Part shown: positions 23,774 through 32,732 of the stretch, piece after piece
How the letters are laid out: each line of letters begins with the position of its first letter
Position numbering within the stretch: the stretch's first letter is position 1
NCBI GenBank assembly: GCA_039975855.1
Contig: JBDWGH010000002.1
Location: 186,001-250,000, forward strand
Direction of reading: 5' to 3'
DNA length: 64,000 nt
DNA from: Litorimonas sp039975855
GTDB lineage: Bacteria; Pseudomonadota; Alphaproteobacteria; Caulobacterales; Maricaulaceae
Position numbers and translations under genes: made by a program
Notes under the pieces: model-generated
What the model was told of the DNA's origin: nothing
Seen by the model: only the letters and a program-made list of their open reading frames with translations
Database searches by the model: none

Positions 23774-25114
23774 CTAAATCATGCCGTCTTCTTCGAACAA
23801 AGTCTCTTTATCGACTTTCTTGTCCGTCATTTTGGCCTTCTCAACGATCAGGTCGACAACCTTTTCTTCGTAGATTGGCGCGCGAAGCTGAGCGATCGCT
23901 TGCGGGTTCTTTTGATAGAACTCAATGACTTGCTGCTCTTGTCCAGGATATTGACGCGCTTCAGCGACCATAGCCTGTTGTAGCTCTTCATTCGTGATTT
24001 GGATTTCGTGCTTCTGACCCATTTCAGCCAGTACGAGGCCTAGGCGAACACGACGCTCCGCAATCTTGCGGTAGTCTTTTTCGAGCTGCTTCTCTGTTTT
24101 CTTTTCATCTTCTTCGTCAAGATTTCCGGCTTCTTTTTCTGCCTGAACTTGGTTCCAAATGTTTGTGAATTCAGCCTCAACCATTCCAGGCGGAAGATCG
24201 AATTTGTGCTTGCCGTCAAGCTCGTCGAGGATTGCGCGCTTCAAACGAAGACGGGACTGGCCTTCCAGCTCTGCTTCATACTGCTCTTTGACAGCAGTCT
24301 TAAGCGCTTCTGCGTCTTCCATGCCGAACTTCTTGGCGAAGTCATCATCGATTTCGCTGTCCTTGGCGCCTTGAACTTCGACAACTTTGGTTGCGAAGAC
24401 GGCATCTTTACCGGCCAAGTCTGCGGACTGGTACGGGTCAGGGAATGTGACTTTGACGTCCAACTCGTCGCCAGCTTTAGCGCCGATCAACTGATCTTCA
24501 AAACCTGGGATGAATGTGCCGGAGCCGAGGACGAGCTGATGCCCTTCCATTGCGCCGCCTTCAAAGGCTACACCGTCAACTGTGCCGACAAAGTCAATCA
24601 GAACAGCATCGTCCTTCTTGGCTTTGGCTGTCTTAGCTTTTTTCTTATAAGTCTTCTGAGAAGACGCCAATTCTTGCAAACGCTCATCGATGTCTTTTTG
24701 GTCGGCTTCATGAACAAGCTTTGTGAACTTCAGTTTTTCAGGATCAACCGGGTCGAAATCAGGGATTGATTCGACTTTCAATGTGTATTCCAGATCCGCA
24801 TCGCCCTTTGTTACCGCTTCGCCATTGGCACGTAGATCAATTTGCGGCTGACCTGCCGGACGGATCTTATTGTCGTTGATGGCTTGCTGTGAGCTCTCAT
24901 TGACGACTTCTTGGACGATGTCGTTCATAATGGACTGGCCGAACATCTTACGGATGTGCGATGTCGGGACTTTGCCTGGACGGAAGCCTTTTAGAGAGAC
25001 CTGCGGCTGCATCTCTTTGATCTTTGCTTCCAATTTCTCGGCAAGATCCTCTTTTGGGACCGTAACGGCAAAAGTCTTTGAAAGGCCTTCGGCCTCGAGC
25101 TCTTTAATTTGCAT
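23774..25114 (-). CDS. tig: Trigger factor (ribosome-associated chaperone and prolyl isomerase)
   Basis: Binds at the ribosome exit tunnel and shields nascent chains. The N-terminal ribosome-binding domain carries the signature VSLKGFRPGKVP. The FKBP-type isomerase domain follows (DDAVLIDFVGTVDGVAFEGG, VLGSGTFIPGFEDQLIGAKA, VTFPDPYQSADLAGKDAVF), then a helical C-terminal chaperone domain. The start MQIKELEAEG at 25114 (446 aa) is preferred over a TTG eight codons earlier. Many bacteria place tig just before clpP; here it is about 11 kb away on the same strand. It is monocistronic with a strong terminator. Confidence 0.97.
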   Translation of the reverse strand: MQIKELEAEGLSKTFAVTVPKEDLAEKLEAKIKEMQPQVSLKGFRPGKVPTSHIRKMFGQSIMNDIVQEVVNESSQQAINDNKIRPAGQPQIDLRANGEAVTKGDADLEYTLKVESIPDFDPVDPEKLKFTKLVHEADQKDIDERLQELASSQKTYKKKAKTAKAKKDDAVLIDFVGTVDGVAFEGGAMEGHQLVLGSGTFIPGFEDQLIGAKAGDELDVKVTFPDPYQSADLAGKDAVFATKVVEVQGAKDSEIDDDFAKKFGMEDAEALKTAVKEQYEAELEGQSRLRLKRAILDELDGKHKFDLPPGMVEAEFTNIWNQVQAEKEAGNLDEEDEKKTEKQLEKDYRKIAERRVRLGLVLAEMGQKHEIQITNEELQQAMVAEARQYPGQEQQVIEFYQKNPQAIAQLRAPIYEEKVVDLIVEKAKMTDKKVDKETLFEEDGMI

Positions 25115-25319
25115 GATGATATCACCAAGGTTGGGCAAGCGCGTAAAGCCCCTGCCAAGGGTTTGAAAATTTCGCGCCTTATGTCATGCCTCTGCCTCAA
25201 CCGCAACGCCTTTGGACGGGCTTATTTCAGTCCTCTCTTTTGCCCCCTCACGCTATATCTCGCTTCTGTGAAGCCGCGTGCCTTGACGCGTTGTTAACCC
25301 TGTGGTGTGACGCTGCCCT

Positions 25320-25868
25320 ATGGACCCGTCTTGGTATCTCTATCTCGGCATTTTCGTCGGACCATTTGTGCAGGAAGATGCCGCCGTAATCGCGGCAGCG
25401 ACCCTCAGCGCATCAGATCCGCAACATTTCCCATTTGTCTTCTTTGTGATTCTCTTCGGCCTATTTGCCTCAGATATCTGGAAGTACTGGATCGGTTACT
25501 CAGCTCATGCTTCGTCCCGCGCTCGTAAATGGGCGGAGAAAGACAAAGTCATGGCGATGCGCGACCGCGTTGAACGGCACGCAGTAACGACATTACTGAC
25601 GGCGCGGTTTTTGCCTCTCGCTCGTGTCCCAGCCTACATCGCTTGTGGGTATTTCAAGATGAATTATGCCAAGTTTTGCGCGATCATCTTCGCAACGGCA
25701 CTGCTCTACTGCATCGCAATATTTGGCGCGATCCACTTGTTGGGCGAAGTCTTTGGGGAACGCATGGAAGTGGTATTGGGAATCGTTGCAGGCGTCGTGA
25801 TTATCGCAATCGTCGGAACTGTCGGGATAAAGGGATGGCTAAGCCGACGTACGGGAAAAGACGACTAA
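25320..25868 (+). CDS. DedA-family membrane protein
   Basis: Inner-membrane DedA/SNARE-associated protein; family members translocate undecaprenyl phosphate or phospholipid between leaflets. It shows the N-terminal re-entrant acidic motif (GPFVQEDAAVIAAATL, Glu-Asp), membrane segment FFVILFGLFASDIWKYWIG, and the conserved ARFLPLARVPAYIACGYFKM block with the two essential arginines. Two C-terminal helices end the protein. At 182 aa it is slightly shorter than E. coli DedA. Its stop overlaps the convergent stop of the Mla-system lipoprotein by 4 bases. Confidence 0.88.
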   Translation: MDPSWYLYLGIFVGPFVQEDAAVIAAATLSASDPQHFPFVFFVILFGLFASDIWKYWIGYSAHASSRARKWAEKDKVMAMRDRVERHAVTTLLTARFLPLARVPAYIACGYFKMNYAKFCAIIFATALLYCIAIFGAIHLLGEVFGERMEVVLGIVAGVVIIAIVGTVGIKGWLSRRTGKDD

Positions 25869-26482
25869 GATTCGTTTCCAGCCTTTTGGCCTTCTAGCCA
25901 CGCTACAATATCTACCATTGCGGCATCATTTGCCCGCTCAATCGCCGACACAATAGACGACACATTAATCGAACTCGCCCTCACCGTTTCCCGCACACTA
26001 TGCGTTCCCAGCAAGCTACGGTCATCTGCACGGGCATATGTCACGCGATACTGAACAACGGCCAATGGAGCACTTTCAGGGCCATTATCGAAATTCGCTT
26101 CGAAGTTTTTAACCACGAGGTGCACGCGTGTTTCTGTCCGAGCACCCGATGTTGGAATCAATCCGATGAATTGCGGTGAACTTTCCAACGCATCAATCAC
26201 GGCGTCTTGAATCAATACAGGTGTCGCCTCCGACCATTTAGCCTGTGCAATCGCTGAGAGTTTCTGGCCTCCATGCGTGACAACAATATCGCTGGAGTTG
26301 AAAATTTGCGTCGCGGCTGGTCGGTCTACGCGAATGATTTCGGCCGTGGCGGCCTTATCCACTGGCTGCGCACTTGTCGACAATCTGTATACTGACGGCG
26401 CAGGTGCTGGATCAGGCAGGATAGACACGCAAGCTGACAGGCTCACTGTCGCGACCAGGATCATGAGAGTACGAGACATCAT
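25865..26482 (-). CDS. ABC-type transport auxiliary lipoprotein (PqiC/MlaX-like)
   Basis: The lipobox VSLSAC gives an N-terminally lipidated protein. The domain matches the ABC_trans_aux lipoprotein type (SVYRLSTSAQ, EIIRVDRPAATQIFNSSDI, AQAKWSEATPVLIQDAVIDAL), with mixed alpha/beta fold. Such proteins sit at the outer membrane and partner MCE proteins, as PqiC does with PqiB. It is the last gene of the Mla/Mce operon, overlapping the MCE gene by 4 bases (ATGA). It may stand in for the soluble shuttle MlaC, which is not encoded here. Confidence 0.85.
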   Translation of the reverse strand: MMSRTLMILVATVSLSACVSILPDPAPAPSVYRLSTSAQPVDKAATAEIIRVDRPAATQIFNSSDIVVTHGGQKLSAIAQAKWSEATPVLIQDAVIDALESSPQFIGLIPTSGARTETRVHLVVKNFEANFDNGPESAPLAVVQYRVTYARADDRSLLGTHSVRETVRASSINVSSIVSAIERANDAAMVDIVAWLEGQKAGNES

Positions 26483-27459
26483 TGCGGCAACACCACTTCT
26501 TCACGTTCGGCGCCGGATATAAACTGCGCCGGGCTTTGTTCCAGACTATCCGCTACACGTCCCATAGTCGTGACCAAACGGCGGATTGCATCTACAGTCT
26601 CTTCCATATCCGTCAGACCAGAATTTGACAGGCGATTAACTGCATCGCGCGCATCAACAATCATTTCGTCAACGCCTTCCGCTGTTCCCCCAAATGTCGC
26701 GACAGTCTTATCTACATTCGCCAAAGTGCCCTCTGCCTTCGCCAAAACCTTTCTGAGATCTTCTTGGACAACGCTATCGATAGAGTTCGATGTCCCTTCA
26801 AAGGACTTCGCAGTCTCTGCAATTGCGTCAGCGGCTGCCGTGAAGCTATCCATCAAATCATTCAGCTTACTTGGGTCTAGTTCAGAGACATCGACAGAGG
26901 CCGTGATGGCCTCGACATTCTTCAAAATCGCGCTGAAGGACGCCAAGTTTTCCGTAGAAAGCAATCGGTTTGCATTATTAAGCGCCAGCTGCGCTGCAAC
27001 GACAACATCTCCGCCGCCTGCCAATAACTCATCCACCGAACTGGCTTCGCCTACAATTCGCTTGGTCCCTCGTCCTGGCATATCCGCCATAAGGGGGGCA
27101 TCTGTATCGGTACCGGGCGTGATTTCGATATAGTTCATGCCTGTCAGGCCCAGCGGCGTTAGCTTCGCCGTCGAATTTACATCGATTGGTGTCCGCTCCC
27201 GAATTTGAATTTCAGCCACAACCAAATTTGGGTCTTTGGTATCCCAGCCCAAGCCTATGACTTCACCAACGCCCAACCCGTTAAACCGAACTTCCGACCC
27301 ATTGGACAGTCCACGAACACCACCGTCAAAAGCAATTTCGTACAGGTCATATTTCTGATTGGCTTGAAATCCAGTCAGCCAAATCACAAAGCCGACGAGA
27401 GCCGTCATGGCGACTAGAACGAACATGCCGATCAGTGCGTAATTGGCCTTGTTTTCCAC
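26479..27459 (-). CDS. mlaD: MCE-domain lipid-transport protein (MlaD-like)
   Basis: Periplasmic substrate-binding unit of a phospholipid ABC transporter. One N-terminal transmembrane helix (YALIGMFVLVAMTALVGFVI, about 7-27) precedes an MCE domain (YEIAFDGGVRGLSNGSEVRF, GLGVGEVIGLGW, AKLTPLGLTGMNYIEI). A long C-terminal helical, coiled-coil region of about 170 residues follows, the part that in longer MCE proteins builds a tunnel. At 326 aa it is much longer than E. coli MlaD (183 aa). It starts 2 bases after the ATPase gene and overlaps the lipoprotein gene. Confidence 0.93.
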   Translation of the reverse strand: MENKANYALIGMFVLVAMTALVGFVIWLTGFQANQKYDLYEIAFDGGVRGLSNGSEVRFNGLGVGEVIGLGWDTKDPNLVVAEIQIRERTPIDVNSTAKLTPLGLTGMNYIEITPGTDTDAPLMADMPGRGTKRIVGEASSVDELLAGGGDVVVAAQLALNNANRLLSTENLASFSAILKNVEAITASVDVSELDPSKLNDLMDSFTAAADAIAETAKSFEGTSNSIDSVVQEDLRKVLAKAEGTLANVDKTVATFGGTAEGVDEMIVDARDAVNRLSNSGLTDMEETVDAIRRLVTTMGRVADSLEQSPAQFISGAEREEVVLPQ

Positions 27460-27461
27460 GC

Positions 27462-28277
27462 CTACCCTTTCTGCCCGCTATTGGCAGCTTCACCCGCACC
27501 AATCGCAGCACGGGACCGTGGGCCACCAAAATACTCTTTCACCCATGGATGATCATATTGGCTCACAGCTTCCAAAGTATCGGCGATAGGGATGTGTTTA
27601 TCAACCAAAACCGCAATCCGGTCGCAGATATGGTACAGACTATCCAAATCATGCGTGACCATCAGAACAGTCAAACTCATGGCTTCTCGCAATCCAAGGA
27701 TAAGTTCATCGAACGCGTTTGCGCCTACTGGGTCCAACCCAGCTGTTGGTTCGTCCAAAAACAAGAGTTTCGGATCAAGGGACAGTGCGCGTGCGAGACC
27801 AGCCCGTTTTTTCATGCCGCCCGATAGGTCTGCCGGAAAAAGAACGGCACTTTCCGGCGGCAATCCGACCATGTGAATTTTCATATCCGCCAACTCACGC
27901 ATCAATTTTTCGGATAAATCTGTGCTCTCCCGCATGGGTAGCATGACGTTTTCCCTTACGGTCATAGAGGAAAAAAGCGCGCCGCCCTGAAACAAGACAC
28001 CCATTTCATTTTTAATATCACGTCGGACCTCTGGCGTCAGTGTGTCTCGGTTCTGACCAAAATACTCAACATAGCCCCCCTCGGGCTCTTTCAATCCTAG
28101 CATTGTATTCAGCAGAACAGATTTGCCCGTGCCTGATCCGCCAACAAGCCCAACAATTTCGCCGTGATTGACGGTGAAGTCCAAATTTTCATGGATGACG
28201 TTTGGACCAAACTGCGTTTTGATTCCAACGGCGCGCATGGGCGACGCGGATTGATCCAGTTTATAGGGCTCTGTCAT
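27462..28277 (-). CDS. mlaF: Lipid-transport ABC ATPase (MlaF-like)
   Basis: ATPase that drives phospholipid transport. Walker A is GGSGTGKSVL, the Q-loop is GVLFQGGALF, the signature is DLSGGMKKR, Walker B is LLFLDEPTAGLDP and the H-loop is VTHDL. I place the start at ATG 28277 (271 aa), two bases after the permease stop; the longer reading frame upstream only overlaps the permease in another frame. It is second of four genes in the Mla operon. Confidence 0.94.
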   Translation of the reverse strand: MTEPYKLDQSASPMRAVGIKTQFGPNVIHENLDFTVNHGEIVGLVGGSGTGKSVLLNTMLGLKEPEGGYVEYFGQNRDTLTPEVRRDIKNEMGVLFQGGALFSSMTVRENVMLPMRESTDLSEKLMRELADMKIHMVGLPPESAVLFPADLSGGMKKRAGLARALSLDPKLLFLDEPTAGLDPVGANAFDELILGLREAMSLTVLMVTHDLDSLYHICDRIAVLVDKHIPIADTLEAVSQYDHPWVKEYFGGPRSRAAIGAGEAANSGQKG

Positions 28278-28279
28278 AA

Positions 28280-29410
28280 TTAAACGCCCATTTGGTAGAA
28301 GAAGATTGCAAACAAGGCGTCGACAAAAATGACCGTGAAAATGGCTTGCACGACGGCCGTGGTCGTTCGCTGACCCAAGCTTTCCACACTCCCGCCTACT
28401 GCTAATCCCTGGCGACACCCGATAATCGCAATGATCAATCCAAAGACCGGAGTCTTGCTAAGGCCGACCCAAAGATTCTCAATTCCAACGGCCGTATTCA
28501 GACGGTTAAAGAACAAGATGGGCGAGATATCCGCCGTGCCCCAAGCAACGAGCAATCCTCCAGCCAATCCGCTGAGCATGGCTAAAAATGTCAAAATTGG
28601 CATTGCCACCACACAGGCAATGGCCCGTGGGATAACAAGCACTTCGTAAGGATCGAGCCCCATGACAGTCATCGCATCAATTTCTTGGCGCATTTTCATA
28701 GACCCAATGGACGCCGTAAAGGCCGAGTCAGATCGGCCCGCCAGCAAGATAGCCGTGATGATAACTGCAAGCTCCCGCAGCACAGAGAATCCAACCAAAT
28801 CCACCATGAATACGCTGGCACCAAAGGCTGCCAACAAATTCGCGCCCATATAGGCAATGACGGCGCCGATAAAGAACGACAAAACCATCACAATCGGCGC
28901 AGCGTCCAACCCAACACTCTCAATCAAATTTACGATCGACTTCCAGCGCAATCTTTTTGGGCTGGCGATAACTTTCGCAAGGACAACAAAAAAGTGCCCA
29001 ATGAAGGCAAGTGTTTCGATCAACTCGTCCCAGAACCTCACTGTTGCCCGACCAACCCGCGTGAAAGCGTCATACCATTGACGTCTGGGTTCCCGTTCTC
29101 TGCCAAGCACAGCCGATGTCGCAGCGCTCATCAAAGTCTTGTGCCCTGGAGAACGAGAGACGACATCCCAACTCTCAGCTGGGACAACACCATATCGGAT
29201 TGCTCGCGCTAGCAGATATGCGCCCGCCGTATCTAAATCCTCAACACCCTCCATGTCATAATCAACGTGGCGGTAAGTGAGCGCGGCGACATCGCTGGCC
29301 AATCGGCCATCAAGGTAGCCAGCCTGTTCGATGTTCCAATCACCTTTAGGGTGCACGACAAGCGTCTCTCCGCGCATCTCCAATTCATAATCTGCACAGC
29401 TTGCCAACAT
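28280..29410 (-). CDS. mlaE: Lipid-transport ABC permease with fused STAS domain (MlaB-MlaE type)
   Basis: Residues about 1-95 form a STAS-like domain (VVHPKGDWNIEQAGYLDG, YDMEGVEDLDTAGAYLLARA), the role of separate MlaB in E. coli. Residues about 120-376 are an MlaE-type permease with five or so helices and the conserved GxxELAVIITAILLAGRSDSA and IDAMTVMGLDPYEVLVIPR blocks. This fusion is known in other Proteobacteria. The start at ATG 29410 is preferred over a TTG 12 codons earlier. First gene of the operon, 79 bases from the divergent epimerase gene. Confidence 0.93.
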   Translation of the reverse strand: MLASCADYELEMRGETLVVHPKGDWNIEQAGYLDGRLASDVAALTYRHVDYDMEGVEDLDTAGAYLLARAIRYGVVPAESWDVVSRSPGHKTLMSAATSAVLGREREPRRQWYDAFTRVGRATVRFWDELIETLAFIGHFFVVLAKVIASPKRLRWKSIVNLIESVGLDAAPIVMVLSFFIGAVIAYMGANLLAAFGASVFMVDLVGFSVLRELAVIITAILLAGRSDSAFTASIGSMKMRQEIDAMTVMGLDPYEVLVIPRAIACVVAMPILTFLAMLSGLAGGLLVAWGTADISPILFFNRLNTAVGIENLWVGLSKTPVFGLIIAIIGCRQGLAVGGSVESLGQRTTTAVVQAIFTVIFVDALFAIFFYQMGV

Positions 29411-29489
29411 GACTCGCAAGGTGCAAACCCAAGCGGTCCGGGTCAATCCCTTATCGTCGCCTGATGGCCCCTATGCTGAACGAAAACCC

Positions 29490-30467
29490 ATGAATTTAAA
29501 GCTGGAAATCAAATCAAGTAGCTTTCCGACACGAACAGCCTTCCGTATCTCTAGAACGACGGTCACGACTGTTGAGGTCATTCAAGTAATTTTGAAGGAT
29601 GGGAACACAATTGGTCGCGGCGAATGTCGGCCTTACCCAAGATATAATCAAACGCCTGAGAGTGTCAGAGCAAATCTTGAAAACGTTCGATCAGAAATTG
29701 AGTCTGGTCACATTGAAGATGCGATGACCGCTCTTGAGGGAAAAAGCGCCGCTCGAAATGCTTTTCAATCGGCATGGTTGGACTTCCGCGCTAAAACTGA
29801 GAACACCACGGCTGCCAACCTTTTAGGTGTTTCAGCACCCTCCCCGCGTCAAACCGCCTTTACCCTCTCTTGGGGGTCGGTTGAATGCATGGTGTCCGCG
29901 GCAAAGAAAGCCGCAATCTACCCGTGGCTGAAAATCAAAATCGGTGAAGGTGGTTTGGACCAAGTTCTCGCTGTGGCCGACGCCAGACCAGATGCCCGTT
30001 TGATCATTGACGCCAACGAAGCTTTAGACACGGAGACGCTCCCGTCATTTCTGGACGCTTTATCAAGTTTGAACATCGCGCTGATTGAACAACCTCTTCC
30101 TGCCGGACATCGAGAGCGATTGCCTGAAACTGACCTTATCATTTGCGCGGATGAAGGCCTTCATTCGATTGACGATCTAGAAGCGCTGTGGAGGCTCGGA
30201 TATCGAGCCGTAAACGTGAAACTGGACAAATGCGGCGGACCGATTGCTGCCCGCGATCTTATCCTACGTGCTAAAGACATGGGCTTCACTGTCATGGCGG
30301 GATGTATGGTAGGCAGTTCGTTGGCGATGGCGCCTATGATGACCCTAGAAGGCCTTTGCGATATCATTGATTTGGACGGAGCGCTCCTACTGGCAGAAGA
30401 CGTCGATCAAGGTCTGAAATATGATGGCGCGACCGTTTACCCGCCATCACATGCGCTTTGGGGTTAA
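29490..30467 (+). CDS. Dipeptide epimerase (L-Ala-D/L-Glu epimerase type, enolase superfamily)
   Basis: The barrel carries the superfamily's catalytic set: KIKIGEGG (Lys pair), then metal-ligand acids in IIDANEAL, IEQPLP and CADEGLHS, and the second-base Lys in VNVKLDKCGG. The ending MGFTVMAGCMVGSSLAMAP is typical of YcjG-like epimerases, which recycle murein peptides by converting L-Ala-D-Glu to L-Ala-L-Glu. The start at ATG 29490 (325 aa) leaves a 79-base divergent promoter region with mlaE. Specificity for Ala-Glu is inferred from the family, not proven here. Confidence 0.88.
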   Translation: MNLKLEIKSSSFPTRTAFRISRTTVTTVEVIQVILKDGNTIGRGECRPYPRYNQTPESVRANLENVRSEIESGHIEDAMTALEGKSAARNAFQSAWLDFRAKTENTTAANLLGVSAPSPRQTAFTLSWGSVECMVSAAKKAAIYPWLKIKIGEGGLDQVLAVADARPDARLIIDANEALDTETLPSFLDALSSLNIALIEQPLPAGHRERLPETDLIICADEGLHSIDDLEALWRLGYRAVNVKLDKCGGPIAARDLILRAKDMGFTVMAGCMVGSSLAMAPMMTLEGLCDIIDLDGALLLAEDVDQGLKYDGATVYPPSHALWG

Positions 30468-30477
30468 ACTCTTAAGA

Positions 30478-31086
30478 CTAAGATGTTTCCTTACGGCGGG
30501 CAGCCATTTCGGCAGCAGCCTGCTCTCGAACACGTTTCCCAAAATTGTCCGTGACAGTTTTCAGTCGGCCAATTTCCGTATTGAGTCCGCGTAGTTCTAA
30601 GCTGTCGACACCGACAACTTCTTTGAAAGCTTTAGACGCTTCATGAGATGCCAAGAGGGCTTGCTCCAACTCACCTAATTCTTCGCGAAGCTTACGTTCG
30701 CCTTCAGACATATTGAAATAGATTTCTGCTGCATTTGTCGTGAGGCGAACTTGTTCGGTGGCAAAAGCAATGTCTTCAATTACGACCGCTCGCGGTAGGT
30801 TCTGATCCACATAATTCACCTCTGTCGTTAGCTCTCGGTCTTCCAAACCATTGAGCAGGAGCGATGCGGCGGATTGCATTTTCTTTCGAGATGTTTTTGC
30901 GACGAACCCCTTACTCCGGAAAACCGAATAGAGCTTACTGGCAGCCCGGAGAACGATGTTTCGCTCTGCAGGCGCTTCTGATTTCGCAGCCACAGGGATC
31001 GATATTTCAGTCATGTCGACGGTCGCGCAGCCGGTTGCGAGAACCGTTGCGGCCGTCAAAGCCAGTATACGAATATGTGCGTTCAT
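30478..31086 (-). CDS. Putative coiled-coil lipoprotein, 202 aa
   Basis: The lipobox TVLATGC gives a lipidated Cys. The rest is mostly helical with heptad-like patterns (EGERKLREELGELEQALLAS, LRGLNTEIGRLKTVTDNFGK), so a periplasmic coiled coil is likely. ATG 31086 is preferred over the TTG three codons up because the signal peptide then starts normally. Unrecognised family. It is convergent with the epimerase gene, 10 bases apart, and not clearly in an operon. Confidence 0.65.
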   Translation of the reverse strand: MNAHIRILALTAATVLATGCATVDMTEISIPVAAKSEAPAERNIVLRAASKLYSVFRSKGFVAKTSRKKMQSAASLLLNGLEDRELTTEVNYVDQNLPRAVVIEDIAFATEQVRLTTNAAEIYFNMSEGERKLREELGELEQALLASHEASKAFKEVVGVDSLELRGLNTEIGRLKTVTDNFGKRVREQAAAEMAARRKETS

Positions 31087-31230
31087 AAATCCCAACTGAT
31101 ACTCACCTCAAGCAGCTTCGGAAAAACTGTCTGACTTAGAATAAAACTCTTCTAGGTCAGACTTATTAAACCAAAGCTGAATACGACCTTTTTAACACGT
31201 TACGAATTGGTCACGTCGCAATTTACAGGT

Positions 31231-32607
31231 CTACCCCGCGATTAACGGCGCAATCCAACGATCCCAAGTACCAAATATTAGCACCAAGCCCATAAATACT
31301 GGGGCAACAAATCGAACGAAGAATAAGATAAACTTCCCAAGCGCTTCTCCGGAGCCCGAAAGTTCCTGTGCCAAAATCGCCTTATTTAGCCGCCATCCGG
31401 TGAAGAGAACGACAAGCAAGGCAGATAACGGAGCCAAAATTGGTCCGGCCAATCCACCATCAATAAAGTCCATGAACTCAAGGCTATACAATGAGAGCAA
31501 GCCAAGCGTCATTATAGCAGCACCAGTAATCCATGCCGCTTTCGCTTTAGCAATTTTCATTTTCTCAGCCAGATAAGCCACGGAAGGCTCGAGCAGTGAA
31601 ACAGACGAAGTCACAGCGGCGAAGAAGGCCAAGAAGAAGAAAGCGGCACCAATGAACATTCCGCCTGGTGCGTTCGACATAGCTGTCGGAAGTGTTGTGA
31701 AGAAAATGCCGGCACCCGCTTCAAAGTTCAGATCATTTGCAAAGACAACTGGGAAAATGGCGAGACCCGCGATGATCGCAACACAAGTATCCACTAGAGA
31801 CACGGTCACCGCAGATTTTGGGATGGAAACATCACGCGGCAAATAAGAACCGTAGGTGATCATGATCGCATTACCGATACCGATAGAGAAACAAGCCTGA
31901 CCCAATGCGCTTTGCGCGACTTCGGGAGTAATCTTGCTAAAATCAGGGGTGAACATGAAGGCGAAAGCATCTGCTGTGCCGCCGCTGCTCATAGAAGATA
32001 TGATCGAATAAGCTGCCAATCCGATAAGAAGAATGAAGAAGATCGGCATTAGCAAACGCGCTGCTAATTCAATCCCTTTATTGACTCCCCGAGCAACCAA
32101 CCACGCCGTAATCAAACCGAAGAATAAGAACCAAGGTAGGACTTGGGATGTCGGGTTTGACACCATCAACCCGAATTGCTGTTCAATTTCCGCCGCTGGC
32201 ATGCCTGCAAATGAGCCAAACAAGAACTTCGGAATGTAAGCCAGAACCCAAGCCGCAACGACGCAATAAAAACTAACAATTAGGAACGAAGCAATCATCC
32301 CGAACCACGCACCACTACTCCACAGTTTTGAAACACCAGACCGATCAGCCAAATCATTATTTGATCCAACGGCTGACGCGGCATTACCCGCACGGCCAAT
32401 AATGTACTCACTCATCAGCACGGGGATGCCGACAAAGACGATACATGCAATATAAATCATGAGGAAGGCAGCGCCGCCATTCGTGCCCAGTTCGGCAGAG
32501 AAGCGCCAGAGGTTACCAAGGCCAACAGAGCTGCCGACAGCGGCCATGATGAAAGCAAATCGCGATGACCATTGTGCGGTTCCGCGTTCGACAGGAATGG
32601 TTGCCAT
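31231..32607 (-). CDS. Sodium-dependent NSS-family transporter
   Basis: A LeuT-fold sodium symporter for amino acids or related solutes. The first helix has the hallmark SSVGLGNLWRFSAELG with sodium-site residues, and about eleven further hydrophobic helices follow over 458 aa. Bacterial members often have 11-12 helices. A good AGGGGAT ribosome site precedes ATG 32607. It is monocistronic between rodA and a lipoprotein gene. The substrate is not predictable. Confidence 0.92.
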   Translation of the reverse strand: MATIPVERGTAQWSSRFAFIMAAVGSSVGLGNLWRFSAELGTNGGAAFLMIYIACIVFVGIPVLMSEYIIGRAGNAASAVGSNNDLADRSGVSKLWSSGAWFGMIASFLIVSFYCVVAAWVLAYIPKFLFGSFAGMPAAEIEQQFGLMVSNPTSQVLPWFLFFGLITAWLVARGVNKGIELAARLLMPIFFILLIGLAAYSIISSMSSGGTADAFAFMFTPDFSKITPEVAQSALGQACFSIGIGNAIMITYGSYLPRDVSIPKSAVTVSLVDTCVAIIAGLAIFPVVFANDLNFEAGAGIFFTTLPTAMSNAPGGMFIGAAFFFLAFFAAVTSSVSLLEPSVAYLAEKMKIAKAKAAWITGAAIMTLGLLSLYSLEFMDFIDGGLAGPILAPLSALLVVLFTGWRLNKAILAQELSGSGEALGKFILFFVRFVAPVFMGLVLIFGTWDRWIAPLIAG

Positions 32608-32732
32608 TATAAATCCCCTAATAGACGTAAGAGGCTCTCCGGCCTCTGCTTAGCTCTCGCTTAACGCCTGTATATATGGGGTCAAGGCGGGGACCGTTTT
32701 TGACTCAGAGAATTACCAATCAAGAGGCGGCC

